Below, one piece after another: positions 11,641-24,473 of a stretch of DNA of 64,000 bases (position 1 is its first letter; the number at the start of each line of letters is the position of its first letter). The notes below the pieces were generated by a model. That model made no database searches. It was not told the DNA's origin and was given only the letters and a program-made list of their open reading frames with translations. The translations under genes were made by a program, and so were the position numbers. Origin of the DNA: Heliocybe sulcata (taxonomy: Eukaryota; Basidiomycota; Agaricomycetes; Gloeophyllales; Gloeophyllaceae). The stretch is taken from NCBI GenBank assembly GCA_004369045.1, contig ML213513.1:186001-250000 (forward strand), written 5' to 3'.

Positions 11641-13734
11641 TTCTCATCTGCGGCCTCAAGCTTAAGATCCGGTTTTATATCTTGTGACAGACCTTTCCAG
11701 GCGTCGTACCGACTTTGCTCCGGCTGAGAGTTCCCAACCCGGGACGCGTCGTCATGGGCAGGCTTCTCCCGCTCTGCGTGCCTGCGGGAGCTTAATGGCC
11801 GGCGGGTGTTGTGGCTTCGATGATGACTGTTCATTTCTGAGGCGCGAGGAGAGGGAGAGGATCTGCGCAGGGATGCTGCGTTCAGACTGTATTTCTGCGT
11901 TCTGTGTTGATCAATACCTTGAAGAGCAAATTAATGGACAGTCGCGATGTTCGCCTTCTCTTATTTTCCGCCTGTACTCAGCATGTCCTACCCTCGTGCG
12001 TCAAGCCTTGATTCCCCCGAGCTGGGCCCGGGATTCCCATCTCACCACAGCACATGCCTAATCCACACAGATTTGCGCTCGGGGCCGGAACCGACTTTCC
12101 CATCGGAGACACCCCCTCTCTACCTCTCACACAATTCAATGGGCTCTGTAACAGTCATCGCTGTCATGCTTCTGCTGCTCAGTGAATAGAGTGAGTCCCA
12201 CATGAGCGCAATACCTCCCGAAGGAACAGCTTGCGTCCGGGGTGCACTTATTTTGGTGCGATTTGCGCTCTTGGGGACGTAGTTGCCTGCTTGAGCGGTA
12301 GTCAAGAGGTGAGGTGACTCTTTCAGTTCCTGGAGCGAAAAGAAACATCATTAGGTCGCTTTGGTGTGGCACCTATGGATGATTTGCGTCTATCAGATCA
12401 GATATGTAACGGCTCACGCAGAGACTCTTCATGAATATTAATGGGCGGTATTACGTGCGTTCATATATATTCGAAAGCGTCGGGATGTCGTCAATACTGG
12501 CCGTGAAGGTACTGTCGTACCTGATGCTCGTCAATCTCCAAGCGGGATATGAGGATCGAGCTGGTTCTCTGCTTTCATTTGCTGAAGGTTTGCAATCTTG
12601 AAACGGCTATGATCAACGTGTGGAATGCATCATTGACTCGGAATCTCAGGCAGACTGACTTCTGGACCTTCACGGCGGATCTAACGGCTCTTTGTCCCTC
12701 CTCTTCGCTACGACCACGCGGCATGCAGGAGTCGACGAGAGAATGCTAGCCGTCGGGATATCGTAAATATCGCTCAAGAAGCTACAGACTGCACGAACAA
12801 CAAGGTTCGCACCAACGTGTTCAACCAGTGCGCGTACCAAGGGGACGCAAGTCTTCTTGGCATCCCGGGGGCGAGCGTATACTGAACGCCTCGGGCATCG
12901 GGCATCCCTGCTAGACTAGCGCTGACGCGGACGGACGGATCTTCGCTGCTATAAGGGTCTGAAGGGATTAGACGGTGGGAAGCCATATTGCCGTGCAGGC
13001 TCAGTTGTGATCCGGGCCTACGGATGGCGTTTATTGTCCATGCAACATCGTGCTCGGATCGATGGGATGCAGCCAGGCTACCGGTTGTCTCTGCTGTAGA
13101 CTCGTTTCATCAGCGCTCAGCACCCAGAGGTACGCCCTGAAGGACCCTTCTTAGTATCCACGAACCCAGGTCACATTGCTCACCTACCAACCCAAAGGGA
13201 TTCATCGTGGCCACTCCAAAGGCTCGGACCTTTGACTGCAGACGCCGACTGCGCTGAGCATTGAATGATCATCTGATCCTTTCAATTCGTCCTGCCCTTG
13301 ATCCATTCACACCGAACAGCCCGTCAGGGAATGGTGCGACGCAACACGATCGTGAACTGGTTTGCAGACGCGGATGCATATCGGCGATCACTATATCTGA
13401 CCCATTGAGTTAGACATCACAAGACCTCCTTGAGGGATTGATTCGCTCGGGACGGAGGTTTGATCGTCCCTGTGCTTCTGGCCTTCCTCAAAACTAGGGA
13501 GGTATCCGAAGAGCGCTCCGCGATAACAGAGGCTGCAGGATCCTAACTCTTTGAGATTCACAGGCCACACCATCGAAGACTCCCAAGAACCATCATGCCG
13601 CATAATACCGGTATCAGGCACCCCCCGATCCAACAACATGCCTTGAAGCCGGCATGCGCGATTTCTCCCCACCTCGTTGCCATGCCATGTAACGCCCTGT
13701 AGAGCAGCGATTGTACCTCTTTTCTCCCCTCGCG

Positions 13735-14206
13735 GAAACGGGAGCATCTGGGGTTATTGCAGAAGGCCCAACAAACTCGCTTCTCGGTACACCGTCCTGC
13801 TCTAGGTGCTCTGGATTCGCAAACCGGCCAAACGCGACGATCTGCAAGGATAGGAAGCTTCCTTTGGCATGGACTGCTTTTACAATCTGCACACGCGTCA
13901 TCAGTTCATTGTTCAACTTTTCGCAGCGCTTCATACCTTTCACTATGCTTGTATTTGCTCGTCACTCTAGAAGCCAGGAAAGTGGTCAAGCCCTCCTGCT
14001 TTGGCGGCTATGGTGGCGGCTTCCGTGATGAGCAGCGTCCCAGGCGCACTCGCGCGCTGCTGGTAATATTCTACTGCAAGGTTGCCAAGCGCGTGCGCCT
14101 TGTCTGCACGTAGACGGGTGAGTGGAGCCAGTACGATGCGGTGGCTGAGTTGTGTAGCGACAGTACGGATCGGCTGGAATAGCTCTGGTGTGGTGAGTGC
14201 TGTCAT
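13735..14206 (-). pseudogene. Truncated old-yellow-enzyme gene, module A
   Basis: Reverse-strand remnant of an OYE-family flavin oxidoreductase. It starts MTALTTPELFQPIRTVATQL at 14206 and contains APLTRLRADKAHALGNLAVE, the FMN-site and substrate-entry region. A TAG replaces the Trp codon of the intact paralog (27836-29138) near 13974. After an intron, a second exon runs from VQIVKAVHAKGSFLSLQI to FVGPSAITPDAP, where similarity ends abruptly near 13735. The catalytic HxxN region and the whole C-terminal barrel are absent. It lies divergent from the 7TM gene at 15401. Confidence 0.85.
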
Positions 14207-15400
14207 CTTTGGACCTTGGACAACATTTTATTGAGTACCGCGGCTGTCGTTTTATGTGCTGTTTCGGTATTGCTCTCAAGAACGAGTAACTTCCGCAGCA
14301 GGTTTGTAAAGATTACCCTCTAACGAGACGCCTTTCGCTTGTGAGTGCATCGTGTCCCGTATTGACGATACTGATCACTAAGAAGGATGTTTTCAGGCTT
14401 TCGCGGCTTACTAAAGCTATGAATCAGCCTTTAGTCTCGGTAAAGCCGGCTGCATCGGAGAGGAGAGGGAGCTGAACTGCAGGGAGCTGACACCTATTTC
14501 GATATCATGGCCTGCAAGGCATCGCAGATCTCAGGAACCAGTCTATTCGTCCGTGCTGCAACATCAGCTCATTACTATCACTGCACGGGAGTTGCAAATT
14601 TTTGTAGCTCCCGTTCATACCCCAAATCACCGCTCACACTTGACCCAAAACAATATGAAGTTATTTCAGGCAGGTAGATGTACATTAGAACACACGCTTC
14701 ATGAAGTCAGATGGGAGATGGAGGTGGCGAAGAGTCCAACGTGACGGATTAAGCGGGTGCAAGTCTGGCGTGTGTCTCTCCTGCTTGCGCGTTTCCGTTC
14801 TCGATATTCTGCGGTGGCAACGGATAGCGCAGGTTTCATTGTGTTGTGCATGCTTTATCTTAATGGACGTCCTGCAGCAGTGCCGATAAAGCTTCCCCGG
14901 TGGCTGTCACCGCCTTGCTCGATTTTTGGTACGAACAATGCATGCCATCTGCTGTGATTGACAGGTAGGCGCTGATGGATGTGTACAACAATATTATCAA
15001 AATGATGACTGCGACCAGCACACCCTTGCACCCATTCTCCACCGGTGATCATGACTAACGCTCGTTCCGGTCGCCATAGCTTCACCTGAAGGCGTAGCTA
15101 CACCGTCCTGGATATCAAGTCGGAACGGAATTTGCATGGATTCAGACCCATCGTGGCATTAATGTGTACGTGGTAACAATCTTCTGTTCGGTTGTAGCCC
15201 TTCCGTTCATTAAGTATCAGAACTCTATTACAGCGCTGTGATCTCCCGACGTCAGAGGCGCCCATCCTGGTTCACGGTGCAGAGCCAACCCTGGTGGTTC
15301 ATGCGATGACATAGGGTCCATGCTATACTTAGTCAACGCCACGTATCGACCGTAAATTCTCAAACCAATGCAGCTTCCGAGACGCAGTGACATTGATACA
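14207..15400. promoter_or_regulatory. Shared divergent promoter region, module A
   Basis: Separates the OYE remnant from the 7TM gene. Parts of it are conserved, in reverse complement, between modules A and B although non-coding, for example the block with GGACGTCCTGCAGCAGTG and the stretch around 14905-15000. An upstream in-frame ATG at 15368 would lengthen the 7TM protein by 11 residues. Confidence 0.5.
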
Positions 15401-16887
15401 ATGCGTCTTTCGGGCATTCCAGACGATGTCGTGCAAGAGTGCGTACTTCGCCATCTCTGAGAGGTGTATTTTCCTGACAACGAGATGCCTCTTAGACTCG
15501 GTCCTCTAGTGAGCATTAACTCGCCCCCAATCGGGTGCGTCCCTCATCGGTGCCGAGTTTAGGTCATGGGCTGCCTCTTGGCATACCTTCTGCAAGGTGT
15601 CCTGATAGTGCAAATCTGTAAGTAAGAGCAGACTGACGTATCGTTCTTGCTCTTAGCGAGTCATCTTCTAGGTATTTATTTGAGCCATCCCCGTTATTCG
15701 AGTGATGTACTGCCACTCAAGGTGACCGGTGAGTCAGCATTGAACGTGTCTTAACCATAATCTGAGGCCAAACCTGTTGTCTTGCTAGTATGGCTCGTGT
15801 GCGTCATAGAGCTTGTGTGCACCATGTTTGTCACGGCAGCGGCCTGGGTTTATCCTGTCAAGGGCTGGGGGGACCCCGATGTTCTAAGACAGCCAACATG
15901 GACGGTTGCATTTGCGCAGGTTCCCAATAGCATCGGTGGGTAGAACCAGTATATTCTCACGACAAAGCCGACTTATTTTGCTGTCAACGACATTAAGTTG
16001 CCCTTGTCGTTCAACTGTTCTTTTGCTGCAGAATGTTCCTGCTTAACCACCGCGGTCTGGTACCAGGATTCATAGGAATGGTACGTGAAGCCGCATATAC
16101 TTCAAGTCTCGCATATCTAACCTGAAATGGCTAGGCTGCGTGCGTCCCCGTAGTTATGGCAGTTGTAGGGGGTATCAAGGTAGGCAAGACTAGGGTCCTT
16201 CTCCTGCTCTAGGACTGGGAATCACTCGCCTGATGCCTTTAAGAGCGTTAAGCTGCCGGATGTAGCTCTGGAATACCGGATCATGCCATATATTGTTGTA
16301 AGCCAAGGCATAGTCTCTACTCTCCATTATCACTACCCATGGTGCTCCAGACGACGTACGGAGGCAGCGCGCTCTGCGACATAATGATCGCACTGAATAA
16401 CATCCGACTCGTATGTCCACTTGTATATGTCTATCTAGCTCCGACACTTACAGCGCATACGGTGAAGCTCTACACGATTAAAAAAGGCTCTGTGTTTCCG
16501 GACACGCAGTCTTTGCTCATGCGAAATATCAAGATCTGTATGCACACCGGCATTGTGACAGCCTGCTTCTCGATAGTGCATGTCGCAACATTCCTCGCCA
16601 TGCCTTCTCGCACGCTTCATTGGGTATTGTGAGTGATACAATCTACCATATCATGTGTTTGTTTTCTGAAACGGTGCAGTCTGTTTATTGCAGAAAAAAT
16701 GTGAGTGGTTGACGGGCCAGCCACAACGGAGCTAACATGTGCTTTCGGTAGATATTCCAACACACTCCTAGCGGTGTTGAATGCCAGGAGAAAGAGCGCG
16801 GACTGTGAATACGAAACAACACCGAGCATTCTGTTCGGCCTTCCTGTGGATGATCTACGAGGAGCGCCAATAGATATCGGTGCATAG
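15401..16887 (+). CDS. DUF6534-type 7TM protein, module A
   Basis: Membrane protein of the same group as the gene at 4292. It starts MRLSGIPDDVVQE; the equivalent ATG is used in modules B, C and D, so 15401 is preferred over 15368. Readable exons: MGCLLAYLLQGVLIVQI, YLSHPRYSSDVLPLKV, WLVCVIELVCTMFVTAAAW, QLFFCCRMFLLNHRGLV, ALEYRIMPYIV, YGGSALCDIMIALNNIRL and the helix HTGIVTACFSIVHVATFLAM. The family end motif is YSNTLLAVLNARRKS. It has a short tail ending DDLRGAPIDIGA. About 11 small exons; no lesion seen. Role unknown; partners with the divergent OYE gene by position only. Confidence 0.82.
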
Positions 16888-17255
16888 ACCGCCGGCGTTC
16901 ATACCAGGCCGAAACCGAGGTCATGGTCGTACTTCGCTACAGACGGATTCAGGCTGTTATCCGAACCTGTGTATTTTTCTACTATAAGCTATGTACTTGT
17001 GGACGTTGGAATAGTAATAATGACATGGATTTATTTAGGCTCGTGTTCATTCGAATCCGCGAATGTCGAGTGATAGGCAGAGGAAAGAAGCAACAAGAAT
17101 GCACAAATGGCCGCGCAATCGCAACATTACTGTCGGTCGTACAAGAGACCCATTCATTTGTGCCTCCTCTGTTTTACATCAATGTAGTCTTGACAAGGGA
17201 ATATCAGTTAACGGCATGTGAAAAACTTCCAGAGACCTATCCAGATCCCTACACC
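16888..17255. other. Intergenic, convergent 3' ends
   Basis: Lies between the 7TM gene and the reverse acyltransferase gene. The first 185 bases belong to the inverted duplication. The rest is AT-rich and holds nothing I recognise. Confidence 0.4.
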
Positions 17256-19517
17256 TTAATTAACTCGAAAGCGGTCCGACCAACCTTCCATTGCTGCCTC
17301 CGCCTCCCGCCTAGCCACTAGCACCTCCCTCACCAGTCTCCTAGCCCTCACCGGCTTGACCTCTGCCCTCTCCACAGTCACCATCGGCTCTCTCCGTTTA
17401 ATGAACGGATTCACGACGGGTGGTGGTGGGGTGTAGTACTGCGCGAGTTCCTCTGGCGGCAAGGGTGAGGAGAGGAGTCCAGCGAAGAGGGTATACGACG
17501 CGCGGAGCTTCTTCCATCTGCGAATCACAGTCAGCATATGCAGACGTTGTGTTACGCTGGAGGACTTTGGGGGACTTACTGTCGATAATTACCTACAGCG
17601 AGAGAGGGCAGTATAAGTGAATGGTAACTAAGGGGACTATAATGCGCATACCATCCACGAGCGCGTTGTGCCACCTCACAAGCGCCCATCCAACCAAATA
17701 TACAACCCCAGCGACACCCACAACCTCCTTTGCCCTCCCCATCCATCCGCTCCCGCATAACATCCATTTGCTCGCCCTTCTCACCAAGTCCAGACGCGAT
17801 GGTGAGCTTGAGACGGTTCCCGTACAAGCCAGTCGTTTGAGGAATCGAGCTACACCAGCACCAGCAGCACCGAGCCCGATCCCCCTCCCCAGCCCGCCCA
17901 CAATCACTTTATACTGTGCAATACCTTCTTCTTCACCTTTCGTTGCAAGCAAACGCGCAGCAAGCTTGGTATCAAGGTTAACCGTAGATTCAAGAAGAGA
18001 AGGGTTACGACACGTACGTTACCCAAAACGTACGCCGGTATATGCACCATGAGCGGTGGTACGAACAGCATAAAGCGTGGATGGAGGACTGTAATTAGGA
18101 TCTGAGACACGAATATACGCAAGGCGCGCGTGACCGAGAGCGTGGAGGCGGAAGGGAGGAGAGGCGCGCGCTCTGGTGACAAGTAAGCAGAAGGGAGGAG
18201 AGAGGACAGCGTAGAGTGGGAGAGGCCGATGTAGCGCAGGAGGGAGTAGTATTTCAGTACTGCCTGGTTGAGGTGAGGGTTGGGCGAGGAGGCGAGGGCG
18301 TTAGTTATTCTGATTTACGAGGATGTTAGCTCAGTGCTTCGGTACTCGAGACGTATTTTCTCTGATTATATGCCTAGCAATTGACGTACCTCTGCGAAAC
18401 AGGAACAAAATCCGGCAAAGGCACGTCCCTATCTCCTGGCCACTGTATGTCCTGAATCATCCTCGAGATATACAACATGTCCCTGCGGTACATCAGTCTC
18501 AACCCCATCATCGAGAAGATTGAGCCGGACATACCAGTCGGGCGCGTTAATCGTCAGCCGAACCATCCGCTCCTCTATCTCCATGGTCAACTCTCTAACA
18601 ACGCTACGCAGATCCTCGTCCGAGGCCAGGGCGGAAAGTATGCGCTCGGTGTATCCGGAGAGGTCCACCGGCTCTCCATATCTACAAGTCTCTTCATTGA
18701 GTTAACCCACGATGCGCATACACCCGCCCACGAACGCACCTCACGCAAACCTGCGCATCCATCTCTCAACATACATCCTCTCGCGCACACCGAGCAACCA
18801 CTCACCCGACTCCGAAACCTCGCCTTATCCGTATACACAATCCCAACCGGGACGATCCTTAGCTCGCCCTTTCCCGTTCCCTCTCCCTCTCCTTTGGACC
18901 ACCTCACATACTCCACCGCCGCCCACGCCGCGCCCTCCTTCACCTGCACAATCCTCGGCTCCGTATAGCTCGTGCCCTCGGGGAACACACCCACGACCTC
19001 ACCCCTGCTCAGTGTCTCCGACGTGCTGGCAAATAACGACTTCGCCGAGGGCTTGTTGTCGTTGTTGTTGTGTGAAGGAGCGGTGGTGGGGAGCGCAGAC
19101 GCAGAGTCAGGGTTGCGGTGCACGGGAATCGTGCCCGACGAGGTGAGTATCGCCCGCGAGAGCGGGTTCTTGAACATCGTCGACTTGGCCCAGAAACATA
19201 GCGGGCGGCGGTGCGGGATGGTAGCAGCTTCAAGTCCATAATACCCCTCATCAGCTCACTCGTAACGCGTCGGACTCGTAAAGGACTCACCAAGAGTCGC
19301 GATATCTATTATTTCGTTATGATGCGATGCGACTCTACCAGTAACCGCACAATTGTATGCGTGCTGTACGGACGGAAGAGGAGAGACGAACGTACACGAT
19401 CAGCGGTCCCGCCTGCGGGACGTTCTCTTGCCCTTCAACGTATACCTCCGAGTAGAATTCGGAGAGCGCCCAGTCAGATATTTTACGCAGAACGCGGTAG
19501 ACGAGTTTCAGCTCCAT
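17256..19517 (-). CDS. PlsC-type glycerolipid acyltransferase (GPAT/DHAPAT-like)
   Basis: Likely transfers a fatty acyl group to glycerol-3-phosphate or dihydroxyacetone phosphate at the ER, the first step of phospholipid synthesis. It starts MELKLVYRVLRKISDWALS at 19517. Motif I (HX4D) reads SHHNEIIDIATL, completed over an intron near 19300-19395. Then come HRRPLCFWAKSTMFKNP, a substrate-binding-type SSGTIPVHRN, and motif III FPEGTSYTEPRIVQVKEGAA. After the catalytic domain there is a long C-terminal part with two hydrophobic segments (around 18050 and 17690), as in Gpt2/Sct1-like enzymes, ending WSDRFRVN at 17256. Several short introns. No defect seen. It could equally be a lysophospholipid acyltransferase of the same fold. 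Confidence 0.85.
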
Positions 19518-20032
19518 GCCATTAGATTAGTTCTGTGCTTAGTCGACCAGCGGTACGCCTGCAGCAGCGGGAGGTAGAGGTCAACAAGTGCCGGTGATGC
19601 CCGACTCCTGCTCAATGACACAGAGGTAAACCAGTATCAATGGCGTATTACGTTCCTTAAAGTCAACTGAGACTTGAATGGCATCGGAATAGAATCAGTA
19701 GAGCACTAGTGCAGCTGCAGACGAGCGGCGGACGCTAGAGCAGGCGGAATCTTTCTCAGTAAAGCCAAGATCAACAAGATCAAGACGCAAGAACCTAGCG
19801 GACATTTTCTCGCAGAGGGGAAAGAACTTACATCGACAAGCACGGCTATTGCCTACAGTGAAGCACATCACAAGGAGCATATCACAAAACGATGCTCGAC
19901 CACGGGGCGGGCATTAAGCCCCACTGCGTGTCGAGCGGCGACATATTGACCATCCAGTACATAGTTACATGCACCAACGATCCCAAAGGCCTTTTGCAGT
20001 CTCTGGACGCTCCCATCCCACAGCACGTGCAC
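19518..20032. other. Intergenic between two reverse genes
   Basis: Spacer of about 515 bases holding the promoter of the acyltransferase gene and the 3' end of the uS11 gene. No further gene, RNA or repeat recognised. Confidence 0.4.
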
Positions 20033-20692
<660 letters not shown>

Positions 20693-21800
20693 TGCTGCTG
20701 AGCTTGAGGAGTTTAGTGGTGGGTGGGCTTGCAACGACGGACGAGATTCGAGGAGACGGAGATTGTGTACATTCCCCCAATTTGGATGGATGGCAAAGCG
20801 TGGCAAATAGTCGCGCCACAGACGCGCTCAATTCGTGAATTCAAACGCGTCGCGTCTGTGGCAAATCAGCTCAGGGCCAGGCTGCACCCCTGCATGTTGC
20901 TGGATTGCGACCGCTCTATGCTGTTAGTTATATATGAGAAAGCCATGCTTGTGTGCAGATACCCTGCCCTTGGAGACAAATTTGGCTACGTCTTGATTCC
21001 TGATACTAGTAAGTTTGCCGGCGCCAATACCTCCCCGTAGCTTGTCAATGAAGCTTGAAGCCATGCCATTCGTACCGTCTTTCAAATACTCGATCACAGT
21101 GGGTGTAACTACTCTCTCCCATATAGAGAAACGCGCATCCGAACTGGAACAAACATCTAACGGAAGCTCTACTCCAGGAACTTGTCTGACGATTCCTGGT
21201 CCCGCTGTCCGGCCTCATGACTCTCTGGACGGACTGACGAGAACAAATGTTCTTTCCACTGCCATGGCATCCTCTCGAATTTATCACGGATCAGGTCTTC
21301 GGAGACTGCCTTATTGCCTATTGCGCGAGATGCTGTACTTCCCATTGTTCATCTGGTAAGCGACGAAGCTTTGCAAGACATTCACGCGGTATACTTGTAC
21401 GTGGATCATGTCAGCTTCGCCGTGATCGTACTGCATACTAGCTGTGCCATTCACCGAGACTGACAGGATCAGCAACAAAGTAACGTTCTAATCTCAGGTC
21501 GACTCACCAATTGCAGTGCAGTTGCTGCGGCAGCACTGCTGGCGATGCTCAGCATTCCCAATTGAACAAATGGTCTGTGGACTCCCTTGCAAAGCAACAT
21601 CACCACAAGAGTCCCCGATTATCCAGCCCAGATAAGATAAAACAAAGACCCGCGATGGCATCTCCGATAACGATCACCTGACGTCGCTCCCCCTCCAGCC
21701 AATCCATTTGCAGCCTTTACAGCCTCCCAAGCCACGCATATATAGACCCACCACCCCCTTGTCATACCCCAGCATCCCTCTCTACACATTGAACAACACC
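20693..21800. other. Intergenic between divergent genes, no gene assigned
   Basis: Contains the uS11 promoter and the promoter of the HTH protein. A forward frame at 21015-21359 has moderate composition but no domain I know and no convincing exon partners. It is left unassigned. Confidence 0.35.
21737..21744 (+). promoter_or_regulatory. TATA-like element of the small HTH gene
   Basis: CATATATA lies about 60 bases upstream of the ATG at 21801, with a CCACCACCCCC tract just after it. Position and sequence fit a core promoter; this is inference. Confidence 0.4.
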
Positions 21801-22179
21801 ATGGCACCCGACCCCCGCTGCACCGCTCTCCGCGCCGCAAAGGACAAGAAAGGTCTGTCGAGGAATCCACCCGAGTATTCATGCTGACCGTCGTACCGCC
21901 CTAGGCATGTCCTACAGCGAGATCGCCAAACAGATGGGCGAGTCCGAGCAGCGCGTCATCGACAGTACGTTCCTCAGCCCATCTATGAAATCCGATCTGA
22001 CGATGGACATATGTGTTGCAGTCTGCACTGGTACCGCGACCGCTACTGACAAGGAGTTCAATCAGCTCGCTGAGGTCCTGGATATCAAGAACCCCGTGAG
22101 TACCGTCAGTGTAATCTAAGGTCAATGATGATGATGACGAGCCACGCAGCCCCACGATGCTGCTCACGTTACGCAGTAG
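21801..22179 (+). CDS. Tiny cyanase-type helix-turn-helix protein (about 71 aa)
   Basis: Three small exons encode a single XRE/Cro-type HTH: MAPDPRCTALRAAKDKKG, then MSYSEIAKQMGESEQRVID, then ICTGTATATDKEFNQLAEVL and a final DIKNPPHDAAHVTQ. Introns of 50-70 bases at about 21852-21903, 21964-22020 and 22097-22149 join in frame. The fold and wording match the N-terminal domain of cyanate lyase (LTYxxIAxxIGxxExxV), but no catalytic cyanase domain follows before the stop at 22179. Similar stand-alone peptides occur in other basidiomycetes as far as I recall. It could bind DNA or serve as a dimerisation module; function unknown. Confidence 0.75.
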
Positions 22180-22435
22180 ATGAACGTTGTTGTCATCTGG
22201 ACGTTGGAATGTATGTTATGACGAAGTCTCAGAAGTTTGTACCAATATATCATCTTGAACTTTGCCTGTGTAACGGCCTGCGCATCACGATCTCAGTAGT
22301 ACCAAGACCCCACGAACGTCCCTCAGAACGATGGAGAAGGAGACGGTCTCGCTGACATCGCACGATAAAGTACACCGGAAAGAACAACTATGTACATGCA
22401 ACAAAACAAACTGAACGCAAACCTCCCATCCGACA

Positions 22436-24473
22436 CTACGGCGAGCTCATAATCCTCTCGATCTCCAACTGCACACGCACGCGCGCAGCTTTACCCTCCG
22501 GAGTCAACCCACCAAGAGCATAGTCGCTCTCTCCCGTTATGCCAACAGTAACCGCCTCGTACAGCATCTCCAGCAACTTGTGCCACTGCTGTCCAAACAC
22601 ATGTTTCGCTTGAACGCCACCAACGTCCAGCGCAACTAAGTATCAAGCAAAGCGCCGTCAGCTCCAGATCATGACCCGTCCAAAGCAACGGTATAAACTC
22701 ACTCTGCAAAACCAACGGAGACACCGGAGACGGAATCAAATGCGGCGTATTCATCGTCCTCACAAAATACGTCCAAAACCTCGGCAGCTGAAACATCCTA
22801 TCCAGCGGACTCTGCACCGGCGCAAACAGCACCGCAAAGTACACCCGCATAATGCCCCCAAGCCTCGCGTTGAACTCCTGCTGCGTCTCCCCCGCGCGGA
22901 ACCCCATCGCCTTCCGGCGCGTCTCGTCCGTGAACGCCACCCCGTCCACATCGACGCTCGGCACCACAATCGGGATCGGCCACCCCCCTGCGCGCTGGCA
23001 CAGCTTCGCCCAAAAGATGTCGCCAAACGACTCGAGCGCCGTGAGCATGTTCACGCTCACTTGCACGAGCGGACCTGCACTGCGCTTCTCGGCAGTCACT
23101 TCGGTTTCGGCCTGCATGAGGATGGCTTTCGCGAGGGAGGAGAGGCACGCGTAGTAGAGATCGGCGGAATGTTGCTTCGCTGGCTGGATCATGTTGACCA
23201 GTTCACGGGACTAAATTTCATGTTAGTAGAGTAACGTTGAACGAACCGGCTATACTGACGATACGGTCAATGGCACGGGCATCGTTCGTAAGCTGCCCAA
23301 CCTTGGGCGTAATCTCCCGACGAATCTTTCCCCACTCCGACTTCAGCTGCTTGTTGCCCTTGACTGTCCTCATGGGGCCATTCTTCAGTCGCTACCTCGA
23401 GACGTCAGTACGATCAGTATACAAGCATGAAATGAACAACCGCTCACTTTGAGAGAATCTCGAGCAGTCCGCCAATCATCCACTGCCGTCGTCATCCCAG
23501 CAACCTGCCTCGCCTGCGCCTCCTCCTGCAGCTTATCTGCCTGCGCTCTCTCCGTCTCCTCCTCCTGACGCCGCTGCTCCTCCTCCTTCGCCCTCTGCGC
23601 CCTCGCCTCCTCCTCCTCTCGCTCCTTCTTCAGCCTCGCCTCCTCCGCCTCCTTCCGCTGTCGCTCCTCTTCCTGCTTCCTCCTCTCCTCTTCCTCTCTC
23701 TTCTTCCTCTCCGCGTCTTCCTTCGCCTTTAGCTCCGCGTCCAGCTTTGCCTTCACCCTCTCTTCCTCCCCCTTAATTACCGACTCTATCCGGTCCCATA
23801 AACGTTTGTCCCGAGCCTTCAAACCCTCTTGCAATCTCTCTTCCTCCGTCTTCTGCTGCAAGCGCATCCCAGAGAGGCGCTTCTCCACCTCCTCCATCTG
23901 CTTCTTGTGCAGGGCCTCCAGCTCCTTCGCTTTCTCTGCTTGTGCTGCATCTTCTACCTTATGCCTTCGTTTCCGCAGAGATGCGTGCTCCTTACGGGCG
24001 CTCAACTAGGAATGCATGATGATGCTGTCCCGCACCTAGCACGAGACACCACTCACCAAAGCATCTTCCTTCGCCCTCCGCTCCCACTCCTCGTAAGGAT
24101 CATGATGCCGCGTACGAAGTCGTATCGATGTTAATGCTGCCTCCATAGCGCGCCGTTCCTCCTCCGTACGTGAAGAGTTGGGTCTCCTAGACACATATTG
24201 AACTAAGTTCATCATGACCAGATTGAATCGACGTACGCTACTGGGAGATCCTCTTCAGATTCAGACTCGTAGGACGCAGAGCTGCCAGAGAACGAATGTG
24301 GAGACTCCGAATCTGAGCCACTATCTTCCGAGTCGTAGGAGGCGCCATCTTTCGGTAGGCCGAAAGCGCGTGCGCTGTATGAGATCTTATGAACACATAG
24401 GGTAACGAAGAGCGCAAACTATTCACCGTCTAACTGGAGAGGGAGAATCCGAACGAGGAGCTCTTATGCGCAT
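22436..24473 (-). CDS. gle1: GLE1-like mRNA export factor
   Basis: Nuclear-pore activator of the DEAD-box ATPase Dbp5 in mRNA export. A short first exon (MRIRAPRSDSPSPVRR) is joined over an intron to ARAFGLPKDGASYDSED. An acidic, serine-rich segment follows, then a very long charged helix (about 23990-23480) of repeated KxxEEExRxKQEEE units, a coiled coil typical of GLE1. The globular C-terminal GLE1 domain has WGKIRREITPKVGQLTND, then PAKQHSADLYYACLSSLA, then GGIMRVYFAVLFAPVQSP. It ends ...RVQLEIERIMSSP at 22436. Introns are short and in frame. The identification rests on domain order and the C-terminal domain; no odd features. Confidence 0.88.

Larger units (their letters stand above)
8591..13734. 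other. Gene-poor 5 kb interval
   Basis: No open frame here shows a recognisable domain or a plausible exon chain. The top strand from about 9200 to 12200 is pyrimidine-rich with many short open frames. It includes a diverged direct repeat (listed separately). Short hydrophobic stretches near 10150-10215 and 12140-12190 are isolated. It may be a non-coding RNA region or degraded sequence; I cannot tell which. Confidence 0.3.
13735..17073 (+). repeat. Inverted duplication, copy A (OYE/7TM module)
   Basis: This segment aligns in reverse complement to 25063-28312. Similarity covers part of the OYE gene, the shared 1.2 kb intergenic region and the whole 7TM gene. It extends about 185 bases past the 7TM stop, through TTCGCTA.AGAC.GATTCAGG and TAGTAATGA..TGGATTTATTT. 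Outside these limits the two loci are unrelated. Confidence 0.85.

Noticed and set aside
22671-23234. Forward open frame of 187 codons, very rich in Arg and His
   Set aside because: Mirror of the GLE1 C-terminal exon on the other strand; the composition is a by-product of that coding sequence.
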